From Chitinophagaceae bacterium (lineage in GTDB: Bacteria > Bacteroidota > Bacteroidia > Chitinophagales > Chitinophagaceae): 10,060 nt of DNA. The stretch covers positions 1-10,060 of the forward strand of contig JAICHT010000121.1 in NCBI GenBank assembly GCA_025924755.1, given 5' to 3'. The notes under the pieces were generated by a model, which saw only the letters and a list, made by a program, of their open reading frames with translations, searched no databases and had not been told where the DNA came from. Positions 1-6,075 of the stretch are shown in pieces; the first letter of the stretch is position 1, and the number at the start of each line of letters is the position of its first letter. Made by a program: the position numbers and the translations under genes.

Positions 1-868
1 AAGAGCCCGGTAGTAAAAAATATTTTCTTACATCTACAATTAATGAATGCCAGTTGCTGCTGCCTCCTAAAAATTTGTAACTGTTGCGCAACTGCAAACT
101 GGTATAAAAACCTTTCGAAGGATTAATGGGATTATCCCTTACATCGTACAAGGCATTTAAAGTAATGCCGGACGAAATTTCATTTTTTGAAGATTCATAT
201 TGTTTGTATTCGTTGGCGCTGCCATTTTTAGTTCCTTTATCCGAAATGTTCCACCGGTAATCTAAAATATAACCGGCACCGGCAAAAAAGTTTCCTTTCA
301 CCTGCTTCAGCAGAATTTCGTAGAACCGGAAATAAAAATAATCCATAGGATCTTCGCTGGATATATAAGAATCAGAACCCAGGCCAAATGTGCTTTGGGG
401 ATATTTATAAAAGCGAAAATCGCCAACCAGATTGTACCGGTTATTCTTCGTCCAGATGTTCGATTGTACCGGCAGGATGAACTGCTTATTCTGCGTATAG
501 GATGCACTGGCGGTAATGGCAGAAACTTTTCCTTCCGGGCTTGCCCTGAAAGCGATATTGCCTGCAACTATCACCGCCAGCCGCGACTCTAACGTATAGC
601 CAAAAGCAGGGATTACAGAAAAAACCGGCTTCGATGTAATAGAATCGCTTTTACCGGCAGAAGCAGGCTTATTAAAAATGTATCGGAATACATCAAATAT
701 ATCTTTTTGCAGTACTGCCCTCTGAGTATCAAGCGTATCTTTTTTGCTACTGAAAAGCGTATCTGTACGTGGCATTACCGTACCCGGTTTTATTTCCTGG
801 GCATAAACATATACCGGTAATATAAAAAGGCAAATGCAGAGCGTCTTACGTACTAGCAACTTCTTCAC
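1..868 (-). CDS. BamA/TamA-like (Omp85 family) outer membrane protein, POTRA-less, 3' end outside window
   Basis: Partial gene: 289 codons from a GTG start, running off the left edge. Residues 1-23 form a signal peptide (basic KK..R, hydrophobic core, then VYAQ), which is why GTG at 866-868 is chosen: the next in-frame ATG is about residue 32 and would lose the signal. After a short polar linker, beta-barrel-like sequence begins near residue 82. It alternates aromatic and polar residues (NNRYNLVGDFRFYKYP at about 142-157) and contains the Omp85 signature YDVRDNPINPSKGFY at 241-255. Only about 60 residues separate the signal peptide from the barrel, too few for even one typical POTRA domain. 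This matches the short, POTRA-free BamA/TamA-like proteins found in Bacteroidota. The expected location is the outer membrane. Its cargo is unknown, and an assembly role like that of BamA should not be assumed. The family call is strong; the function is open. Confidence 0.8.
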   Translation of the reverse strand, partial: MKKLLVRKTLCICLFILPVYVYAQEIKPGTVMPRTDTLFSSKKDTLDTQRAVLQKDIFDVFRYIFNKPASAGKSDSITSKPVFSVIPAFGYTLESRLAVIVAGNIAFRASPEGKVSAITASASYTQNKQFILPVQSNIWTKNNRYNLVGDFRFYKYPQSTFGLGSDSYISSEDPMDYFYFRFYEILLKQVKGNFFAGAGYILDYRWNISDKGTKNGSANEYKQYESSKNEISSGITLNALYDVRDNPINPSKGFYTSLQLRNSYKFLGGSSNWHSLIVDVRKYFLLPGS

Positions 869-982
869 AAGGCTGGTATATTGTATTATTGGGTTGCAAT
901 AGTACAATTTTTATTCCGCTACCTGCCAGCTTGAAAAAACCGATACTTAGTATTAAATGATGATAATGCTCACTATTAAATC

Positions 983-1012
983 AAAAGATAACTGACATTC
1001 TTTTACAAACAA
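983..1012 (-). promoter_or_regulatory. Candidate Bacteroidota-type promoter for the outer membrane protein gene
   Basis: On the minus strand, TTG (bases 1012-1010) is followed after 19 nt by TATCTTTT (990-983). This resembles the Bacteroidota arrangement of a TTG/TTTG -33 element and a TAnnTTTG -7 element, with one mismatch in the last base of the -7 box. It would leave a leader of roughly 110 nt before the GTG start at 868. It was found by eye in an AT-rich region, so a chance match is quite possible. Confidence 0.35.
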
Positions 1013-1141
1013 CCACTTTTACGGACAGGCTTCTCTGCTTGAGGTAAATACAATAAATTACCTTGTATCAGGAATTGTTATTCCTATACTACCACCCATC
1101 AAGCAAAAATTGCTATAATGCCTGTAAAAAGCCAGAGATGC

Positions 1142-1432
1142 TTAAAGATTAATAACGCTGTTGCTTCCGCCAAATCCGTTGGGATGTTGACTGTCGGCTT
1201 CCGGATCGGCAATCCAATGTGTTTCGTTTACGCGGTATAAAAACTCTTGCTTGGTATTTTTGGGTAACGAAACATCGCAGGTGAAGGTGCCGTCTTTCTT
1301 CTTGCTCATTACGATTGAGTTTTTCCAGTCACTGTTTAAACCCAGTATTTCAACTGTTTCGGCATTTTCAATATTGAAAGTGAACTTTACTTTACAGTAG
1401 TCTTTAGTCTTGAAATATGTTTTTTGTACCAT
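1142..1432 (-). CDS. Isoamylase early-set (CBM48/AMPK-beta-like) domain protein
   Basis: Complete 96-residue protein made almost entirely of one immunoglobulin-like E-set domain. The order is typical: KVKFTF strand (14-19), AETVEILGLNSDW (24-36, the turn with the conserved Trp), a KKKDGTFTCDVSLP strand pair (44-57), EFLYRVNETHWIADPEAD (63-80) and a closing NSVINL strand. Domains of this type bind alpha-glucans or act as accessory domains of glycogen/starch branching and debranching enzymes and of AMPK beta. Here no catalytic domain is attached and no glycogen gene is nearby. No signal peptide is visible, so it is probably cytosolic. The leader is A-rich (AAAAATAAACA before ATG) with no Shine-Dalgarno, as is usual in this phylum. 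Stand-alone proteins of this kind are common in Bacteroidota. Glycogen binding is a family-based inference. Confidence 0.85.
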   Translation of the reverse strand: MVQKTYFKTKDYCKVKFTFNIENAETVEILGLNSDWKNSIVMSKKKDGTFTCDVSLPKNTKQEFLYRVNETHWIADPEADSQHPNGFGGSNSVINL

Positions 1433-1472
1433 TGTTTATTTTTTATGAAATTTCGTTCGTGGCTTAATACCT

Positions 1473-1546
1473 ATATCAAAAAAAGGTAACCCTGTAATTC
1501 CAAAAAAATTTTGCTATGTACCATTATTTTCCTATTACCTTGATAT
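1473..1546. repeat. Imperfect inverted repeat ATATCAA(n)GGTAA / TTACCTTGATAT
   Basis: The left arm is ATATCAA, five extra A bases, then GGTAA (1473-1489). The right arm is TTACCTTGATAT (1535-1546), whose reverse complement is ATATCAAGGTAA. The arms lie between the isomerase stop and the E-set start. Related pieces occur at 3121-3148, where TTACCTTG, ATATCAA and GGTTACC follow each other. The repeat could be a degenerate regulatory or dispersed element, or chance similarity in AT-rich DNA. Confidence 0.25.
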
Positions 1547-1568
1547 AAAATCAGGCGTAAAGGTAAAA

Positions 1569-1591
1569 AATCTTATCATTATTTCAAGATT
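1569..1591 (-). terminator. Weak intrinsic terminator after the isomerase-like gene
   Basis: Read on the minus strand, 14 nt after the stop codon: AATCTT, an 11-nt loop, AAGATT, then TTTT, making a six-base T run with the stem end. The stem has 6 bp and is mostly A/T, so the hairpin is weak. Position and the T run favour a terminator. Confidence 0.4.
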
Positions 1592-1604
1592 GCGTTATAT
1601 CGTT

Positions 1605-2447
1605 TTATTTTAAACTATGTAAATAGTTAAGGCTTTGGGGAATTTGCTCTTCTGACCGCGAAGATTCGTCTTCAATAAAATAGTGCTTCACTCCTATTTT
1701 CTTTGCTTCCTCCATCACCGCTTTAATATCCACATCACCTTTTCCCAACACCACATTTGTTTCTTCATCCGCACGGCCGTTTTGATTTCCTTGTGTTCCG
1801 GGTTGCCGGTCTTTTAAATGTACCAATGGAAAACGCGTAGGATATTTTTTCATTAAGGCCACCGGGTCTTGTCCAGGATGTTTTATCCAATATACATCCA
1901 TTTCAAAATTCACATACCGCGGATCGGTATGCGCCGCCATATAGTCGAACAAAGTGCCGCCTTCATAGGGCCTGAATTCGTAACCATGGGCATGATAGCA
2001 AAAAGTAAGTCCATTTTCAGCCAATTGTTTTCCGGCCTTATTGAAAACGTCTATGGCACTTTTTACGTCGTCAATATTAAACGCATCCCCTTTATGCGGT
2101 ATCCAGGCACACATTACGTAATTAGCACCAAAAGCTTTTGCTTCATCAATAACCGTTTGCGGATTTGATTTTAACTGCTCATATTCAGCTCCTACACTCA
2201 CTATCTTCAAATTGTTTTGATCCAGCAACTTTTTAAACTCGTTCATAGTCAGTCCATATGTGCCGCCTCCTTCCAGTTCGTGTATGTTCCAGCTTTTAAT
2301 TTCTGCCAGGGTGCCGGGTACATCCTTCTTAAACTGGTTTCGCAAACTATAAAGTTGCAATCCTATTTCCTGTGCAAAAAGAAGCTGAGAAGAAAGCATC
2401 AGCAACAAAAAAGTACTAGCGACTTTTAGTGAGAAAAATGATTTCAT
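1605..2447 (-). CDS. Exported sugar phosphate isomerase/epimerase-like TIM-barrel protein
   Basis: Complete, 280 residues. Residues 1-25 are a clear Sec signal peptide (hydrophobic STFLLLMLSSQLLFA, then QE), so the protein is probably periplasmic, unlike the cytosolic sugar phosphate isomerases it is named after. The rest fits the AP-endonuclease-2/xylose-isomerase-like TIM barrel. It has GLQLYSLRNQF (29-39) at the first strand, HELEGGGTYG (56-65), YHAHGYEF (151-158), FEMDVYWIKHPGQDP (181-195), LVHLKDR (208-214), LGKGDVD (234-240) and YFIEDE (256-261). D184, H210 and E259 sit where the family usually places divalent-metal ligands. Exported members of this family are frequent in Bacteroidota and often accompany glycoside-degradation genes; none is next to this one. 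The substrate cannot be deduced. A weak hairpin terminator follows, and the E-set gene is 172 bp downstream, so co-transcription is doubtful. Confidence 0.85.
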   Translation of the reverse strand: MKSFFSLKVASTFLLLMLSSQLLFAQEIGLQLYSLRNQFKKDVPGTLAEIKSWNIHELEGGGTYGLTMNEFKKLLDQNNLKIVSVGAEYEQLKSNPQTVIDEAKAFGANYVMCAWIPHKGDAFNIDDVKSAIDVFNKAGKQLAENGLTFCYHAHGYEFRPYEGGTLFDYMAAHTDPRYVNFEMDVYWIKHPGQDPVALMKKYPTRFPLVHLKDRQPGTQGNQNGRADEETNVVLGKGDVDIKAVMEEAKKIGVKHYFIEDESSRSEEQIPQSLNYLHSLK

Positions 2448-2704
2448 AGTGCTTACAATTATTATTTGATTTATTGAATATACGGCATATTTTTCTTTAG
2501 CAAAGGAAGTGTTACTATTAAAATGCCCGGCCTTAAATGTTGTCTTTTACTTACCATATATTGTTCAGCCTCAAGGGGTTTCGTGTTGATTAAAATACAC
2601 ATTACCGCTATACCATTAAGATTCTAAGGCCTACTATCTCCAAGGCATAGTTTTTATACATACTATAGAGACAACAATTATTTATTACACTAAAAATTTG
2701 AATA

Positions 2705-2926
2705 ATGGAAGATAAGAATTCAAAGAATCAATCAAACGATTCGAATCAAAATGTAAATAAGGACAGAAGTACAGGAAATGATAAAAACCAGCAAGGGAAC
2801 GCTAATAATCCGCAGGATGGACAAAAATGGGATAACTACAGAACAAGAGAAGTAAGCAGTGGTATAGACCCCGATAATGACAATCAGAGCAATGCCAACC
2901 AGGATATGAAGCGGAACAACAGTTAA
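2705..2926 (+). CDS. Small Asn/Gln/Asp-rich, probably disordered protein of unknown function
   Basis: Complete 73-residue ORF. About half of its residues are Asn (18), Gln (8) or Asp (10), and it has almost no hydrophobic residues; the few exceptions cluster in KWDNYRTREVSSGIDPD (41-57). It has no signal peptide, membrane segment or cysteine, and is predicted by eye to be intrinsically disordered and cytosolic. It is believed real because it starts after an A-rich leader typical of this phylum, uses ordinary codons, and is followed 24 nt later by a perfect 12-bp hairpin terminator in the right orientation. Short hydrophilic proteins of this sort occur in Chitinophagaceae-like genomes and some hydrophilic small proteins are stress-related, but no function can be assigned. 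A 65-residue ORF on the opposite strand (2732-2929) is taken as its shadow. Confidence 0.7.
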   Translation: MEDKNSKNQSNDSNQNVNKDRSTGNDKNQQGNANNPQDGQKWDNYRTREVSSGIDPDNDNQSNANQDMKRNNS

Positions 2927-2950
2927 CACATAAAAAGTATATAGTACATT

Positions 2951-2988
2951 TAATAAAGCCGGAATCGTAAAAGATACCGGCTTTATTA
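2951..2988 (+). terminator. Strong intrinsic terminator, probably bidirectional
   Basis: Perfect 12-bp stem TAATAAAGCCGG / CCGGCTTTATTA (2951-2962 and 2977-2988) around a 14-nt loop, followed by ATTTAATT. It lies 24 nt after the stop of the small Asn-rich gene. The A/T-rich base of the stem gives U-rich ends on both strands, so it could also stop minus-strand transcripts coming from the FNT gene at 3165. Confidence 0.85.
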
Positions 2989-3164
2989 TTTAATTACAAA
3001 TGTGCATTGGCAAGATTAGTATATCGCAAAATGGACACTGATGCAGCAGAAATGTATTGATATAATCACCTAATAAATAGTAGTTAAAGGCGCAGGATTA
3101 AAAAACCATATTGCAGTCTATTACCTTGGTATATCAAATCTGGTTACCGGCTGAAAAACTACAT

Positions 3165-3974
3165 TTATTGAGTATCAAAATCTTCTTCTTGGGTATGGCT
3201 CTTTTTCAATGCGGCTACAAAAAATGCTCCACCTACAATATTGCCGGGTACAGCCAGCACCATAAACCTTAAAAAGTCAACAAAAGTAATATCAGGGCTG
3301 GTAAGCATTGCGGAAATTACTTCGGCAGCACCTACAATACTGTGGTGCAGCCCCGCCACACCTATTACAAAGGTTACAAGTATTATAACAAAAATACGGC
3401 TGATGGTATCGGTTGAGGATGTAGTAAGCCAGCCGAGCAATCCCATGAGCCAGCCTGCCAGTACGGCACTGCCAGCAATATTATACCATTTATATTTTAT
3501 TACATTGTTGGCTATATGATGGTAAGCATCAGTTTGTATAATCCCCATATTCACTGGCAAAACAGCCAGTATCATACAGAAAATGAAAACACCAATAAGG
3601 TTACCCGAAAGTACAATGCCCCAAATGCGTAACAGGCTGATAAAAGAAGCTTTACTTGTAAGCGCCGGCAATACAGCGATAGTAGTATGCTCGGTAAATA
3701 ATTCTGACTTGCCAATAATGACAAACAAAAAGCCTAACGGGTAGCATATTGCTAATAACGTATGCATACCTGCATCACTTAGCTGTTTGTGAAATAAGGT
3801 ATATACAACGCCCATTAGCAATACGCTGAATGTAATTTCCAATCCTGCACTTAATGCCGAAAGGAATAAAGAACTGCTGCTGCGTTTATGTTGTGTAAGC
3901 CCGTCCCCTGTTAGCTGGTTAAGAATTTCGTGTGCCTCTTTAGGTTGTGTAAGCGTTTCCTTAATTGACTTCAT
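3165..3974 (-). CDS. Formate/nitrite transporter (FNT) family channel, YfdC-like
   Basis: Complete, 269 residues, the usual size for the family. Six membrane segments can be seen at roughly 36-60, 72-95, 112-140, 165-187, 192-213 and 232-257. FNT hallmarks are present: GKSELFTEHT (88-97), the conserved loop after the second segment; AGLHHSIVGAAE (207-218), where H211 aligns with the central pore histidine of FocA; and PGNIVGGAFFVAAL (243-256), the closing NxxGG motif. The first 35 residues are a polar cytosolic extension, as in YfdC-type members. FNT proteins are pentameric inner-membrane channels for small monovalent anions such as formate, nitrite or hydrosulfide. The YfdC branch has no firmly known substrate, and no formate or nitrite enzyme gene is adjacent. 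The NTF2-like gene ends 116 bp upstream on the same strand. Palindromic sites between them suggest the FNT gene has its own promoter. Confidence 0.9.
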   Translation of the reverse strand: MKSIKETLTQPKEAHEILNQLTGDGLTQHKRSSSSLFLSALSAGLEITFSVLLMGVVYTLFHKQLSDAGMHTLLAICYPLGFLFVIIGKSELFTEHTTIAVLPALTSKASFISLLRIWGIVLSGNLIGVFIFCMILAVLPVNMGIIQTDAYHHIANNVIKYKWYNIAGSAVLAGWLMGLLGWLTTSSTDTISRIFVIILVTFVIGVAGLHHSIVGAAEVISAMLTSPDITFVDFLRFMVLAVPGNIVGGAFFVAALKKSHTQEEDFDTQ

Positions 3975-3991
3975 ATATGCTGTACCGTATT

Positions 3992-4019
3992 TACTGCTGC
4001 CTCAATTGCAGTATACTGC
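3992..4019 (-). promoter_or_regulatory. Candidate operator: palindrome GCAGTATACTGC plus a third half-site
   Basis: A perfect 12-bp palindrome, GCAGTATACTGC (4008-4019), lies 34 bp upstream of the FNT start codon. A further TACTGC half-site at 3992-3997 is 22 bp, about two helical turns, from the matching half at 4014-4019. The position between start codon and presumed promoter fits a repressor site. The binding protein is unknown. Confidence 0.35.
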
Positions 4020-4038
4020 CTTCTTTAATAGTAAAATC

Positions 4039-4053
4039 GTACCACTCTGGTAC
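4039..4053. repeat. Short inverted repeat GTACC-ACTCT-GGTAC
   Basis: Perfect 5-bp arms around a 5-nt centre, midway between the NTF2-like stop (4091) and the FNT start (3974). It could be a small operator or a weak RNA hairpin in the FNT leader. No T run follows, so a terminator is unlikely. Confidence 0.3.
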
Positions 4054-4090
4054 CGCATAACAAAGTTTTAATTTTAATCTGAAGAGATTT

Positions 4091-4474
4091 TTAATAAAAG
4101 AATTGCTCTACTACAATCTGACCATTTTTCACTTCATACAGCATTACCTGGTTAATTTGTATTCTGCCATGTTCCTGCACAGTAACATCCACTTCTCTTC
4201 CTACCGCAAAGTGATTGCCTCCTACAACTGGTTCAGTAGTATGCGCTCTGTGAAACGCCTCAATCTTTTTAACAAATGCTTCTCCTTTTTTGCGAACGGC
4301 AGTTTTACCTTCGGCATATCCAAAATAGGGAGAGTTTGGAGGATCAATGCTTCTGATTGTATCAGCAAAAAGCTCGTCCTGAATTTCAAACCATTTTTCC
4401 TGCTGTGCAAGTTCATTAAAACGAGCTGCAACTTCTTTCGTAGTCATTACCTTGTTGTTAGTCAATGTTGTCAT
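4091..4474 (-). CDS. NTF2-like / SnoaL-like domain protein
   Basis: Complete, 127 residues, one cone-shaped NTF2-like domain. It has an N-terminal helix TTKEVAARFNELAQQEKWFEIQDELFADTIRSIDP (11-45), the loop YFGYAEGKTAVRKKGEAF (50-67) with the usual GK.A...KGE helix, and a C-terminal sheet ending in INQVMLYEVKNGQIVVEQFFY (107-127), typical of SnoaL-like proteins. Family members are small-molecule isomerases or hydrolases, or ligand-binding proteins; no catalytic pair can be named here. No signal peptide is seen, so it is probably cytosolic. Translation could start at residue 1 or at Met10, since the first nine residues add no recognisable structure. The gene starts 42 bp after the SRPBCC gene on the same strand and is probably its operon partner, and so under the same divergent regulator. 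The substrate is unknown. Confidence 0.8.
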   Translation of the reverse strand: MTTLTNNKVMTTKEVAARFNELAQQEKWFEIQDELFADTIRSIDPPNSPYFGYAEGKTAVRKKGEAFVKKIEAFHRAHTTEPVVGGNHFAVGREVDVTVQEHGRIQINQVMLYEVKNGQIVVEQFFY

Positions 4475-4516
4475 TTTATTTTTAGTTTTATTAATTATGT
4501 AGATGTTTGATTATTT

Positions 4517-4969
4517 TCAGACTATCTGCCTTTTGATATTAGATTTCAAAGGCGATAGTAAATGCTCTAAATATTTTGGCCATGTACTAGAACAACCATT
4601 GTAACATTCAATACCCGGAACTAAACCCAGGTGAGTAAAGCGGACTTCTGTTTTGTTTCCCTGTCTGGAGATATCAAAACATAGTCTTGTCCCTGTCCAT
4701 TCGTCTTTCTTGTTAAGAAAAGAAAGTTTGCTATCTGTCACTAACCAAACAATTCTTTTACCTGGTATTGCTTCTACTAACTTTTGTTGGGAATAATGCG
4801 CTCCACCGGCTGCCCGAAATATAAATTCATCGTTAAGTTTCTTTGTACTGCCTTCAATTTCTTCTGAATGTAATCCTGACCACCAATCACGAACATTCAG
4901 TATGTCGTTGAATATTTCTTCCGGAGACTGATCAACCAAAAAAGTAGTGGTGAAATGGGACGCTGCCAT
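4517..4969 (-). CDS. SRPBCC (AHSA1/START-like) domain protein
   Basis: Complete, 150 residues, a single helix-grip fold. It opens with the typical FTTTFLVDQSPEEIFNDILNVRDWW (6-30), in which the VRDWW turn is characteristic of AHSA1-type members. It continues with the strand pair KLVEAIPGKRIVWLVTDS (63-80) and ends with RFTHLGLVPGIECYNGCSSTWPKYLEHLLSPL (110-141), the conserved HxGLVP..EC...C...W segment before the long C-terminal helix. Such proteins bind hydrophobic ligands in the cavity between sheet and helix; the Hsp90-activator name comes from the eukaryotic homologue and need not apply. It is probably cytosolic. It is the first gene of a likely two-gene operon with the NTF2-like protein and is divergent from the GlxA-type regulator across 104 bp containing a shared inverted repeat. 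The ligand is unknown. Confidence 0.87.
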   Translation of the reverse strand: MAASHFTTTFLVDQSPEEIFNDILNVRDWWSGLHSEEIEGSTKKLNDEFIFRAAGGAHYSQQKLVEAIPGKRIVWLVTDSKLSFLNKKDEWTGTRLCFDISRQGNKTEVRFTHLGLVPGIECYNGCSSTWPKYLEHLLSPLKSNIKRQIV

Positions 4970-4989
4970 GTTTTATAAATTTTATATCG

Positions 4990-4997
4990 CAAAACTA
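4990..4997 (-). promoter_or_regulatory. Candidate -7 element for the SRPBCC operon
   Basis: On the minus strand this reads TAGTTTTG, an exact match to the Bacteroidota TAnnTTTG element, 20 bp upstream of the ATG at 4969. It abuts the left arm of the inverted repeat (4997-5007), so a protein bound there would block initiation. No good TTG is found at the usual -33 distance. Confidence 0.4.
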
Positions 4998-5059
4998 TTG
5001 TCCAAATATTCATAACATAGGGTGCAAAATAGACTTTATAGCGGGGCGATTTGGACAAT
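4997..5059. promoter_or_regulatory. Perfect inverted repeat in the divergent regulator/SRPBCC promoter region
   Basis: The arms ATTGTCCAAAT (4997-5007) and ATTTGGACAAT (5049-5059) are exact reverse complements, 11 of 11. The centres are 52 bp apart, about five helical turns, so both sites face the same side of the helix. The left arm touches the SRPBCC -7 element and the right arm ends 9 bp before the regulator -7 element. The best guess is a paired binding site for the adjacent AraC-type regulator, allowing looping and joint control of both directions. Confidence 0.55.
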
Positions 5060-5068
5060 GCATCTATC

Positions 5069-5076
5069 TATCTTTG
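5069..5076 (+). promoter_or_regulatory. Candidate -7 element for the GlxA-type regulator
   Basis: TATCTTTG matches TAnnTTTG exactly. TTTG at 5050-5053, inside the right operator arm, could act as a -33 element, though the 15-nt gap is shorter than usual. Transcription would begin near 5083, which leaves the ATG at 5092 as the first usable in-frame start. Confidence 0.5.
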
Positions 5077-5091
5077 TATGAAAGAAACGCC

Positions 5092-6075
5092 ATGCAACAT
5101 ATTACTATAGCAGTGCCGGATGGAAGTGGCAATAATCTTAGCAGCATCGTTGGTGCTTACAAAATATTGACAAGAGCAAATGAATATTGGAAGAGCAGTG
5201 GAAAAAGAGAATTGTATAAAATAGAAGTAGCAGGTGTATCAAAAACAGTAGACTATTATGAAGGTTTATTTTCAGTAAAGCCGCACACAAACATTTCGGC
5301 AATACAGGAAACGGCACTTATTATAATTCCTTCATTAAATCATGATTATGTAAAAGCTGTTAAAAATAATGGCGTACTGATCGAATGGATCAGGGAGCAA
5401 TATAAGCAGGGTGCAGAAGTAGCAACAATATGTACAGGTGCATATTTGCTGGCAGCATCAGGTTTGCTTGATGGGAAAAGTTGTTCTACACACTGGGCGG
5501 CTGCAAATCATTTCAGAGCTATGTTTCCAAAAGTAAATTTGCAAACAGATCAATTAATTACCGATGAGGCCGGAATTTATACAAATGGTGGGGCCTACTC
5601 CTTTCTTAACCTGATACTTTACCTGGTTGAGAAATATTATGATCGCAAAACCGCCATATTTTGCTCCAAAGTATTTCAAATTGAAATGGATAGAAACAGC
5701 CAGTCCCCTTTTATAATATTTAGCGGCCAAAAGATGCATGAGGATGAAGTAGTGAAAAAGGCACAGACGTATATTGAAAGTAAATTACACGAGAAAATTT
5801 CAATGGAGCATTTGTCTTCGAAGTTTGCAGTAGGCAGGCGAAACTTTGACAGGAGGTTTATAAAGGCAACAGGCAATACACCACTGGAATATTCGCAACG
5901 GGTGAAAATTGAAGCGGCAAAAAAGGCATTTGAAACCAGCAGGAAAACAATTAATGAAGTAATGTATGAGGTTAGTTATTCGGATGTGAAGGCATTTCGT
6001 GAAGTGTTCAGAAAATTTACAGGCATTTCTCCGTTAGAATACAGAAAAAAATACAATAAAGGAGAAACAGTCTAA
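5092..6075 (+). CDS. GlxA-family transcriptional regulator (DJ-1/PfpI-like domain plus AraC helix-turn-helix)
   Basis: 327 residues from ATG 5092. A TTG at 5074 would add six residues but lies in the -7 element, so it is not used here. Residues 1-185 are a class I glutamine-amidotransferase-like (DJ-1/PfpI) domain. C114 sits in ATICTGAYLLAASGLL, the nucleophile-elbow position, and TH134W lies in CSTHWAAA. Residues 217-322 are the AraC DNA-binding domain with two helix-turn-helix motifs (about 235-260 and 286-310) and the C-terminal signature FREVFRKFTGISPLEYRKKY. In GlxA-type regulators the first domain is thought to sense a small molecule and is usually not enzymatic. It is a cytosolic DNA-binding protein. 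It is divergent from the SRPBCC/NTF2-like pair, which is the natural candidate regulon, with a perfect inverted repeat between. The inducer is unknown. Confidence 0.92.
   Translation: MQHITIAVPDGSGNNLSSIVGAYKILTRANEYWKSSGKRELYKIEVAGVSKTVDYYEGLFSVKPHTNISAIQETALIIIPSLNHDYVKAVKNNGVLIEWIREQYKQGAEVATICTGAYLLAASGLLDGKSCSTHWAAANHFRAMFPKVNLQTDQLITDEAGIYTNGGAYSFLNLILYLVEKYYDRKTAIFCSKVFQIEMDRNSQSPFIIFSGQKMHEDEVVKKAQTYIESKLHEKISMEHLSSKFAVGRRNFDRRFIKATGNTPLEYSQRVKIEAAKKAFETSRKTINEVMYEVSYSDVKAFREVFRKFTGISPLEYRKKYNKGETV

Noticed and set aside
307..592. Two short open frames (minus 307-567 and plus 395-592) at the left end
   Set aside because: Both overlap the Omp85-like frame, which has a signal peptide and family motifs; these do not.
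1070..1085. Small hairpin AGGAAT-TGTT-ATTCCT downstream of the E-set gene
   Set aside because: The 6-bp stem has no T run on either strand and is too far from the stop to be called a terminator.
4103..4510. 135-codon plus-strand frame over the NTF2-like gene, and a 69-codon minus-strand frame (4222-4431) inside it
   Set aside because: Both overlap a complete NTF2-like gene with clear family sequence. The translations are Phe/Ser- or Leu/Lys-rich with no domain features.
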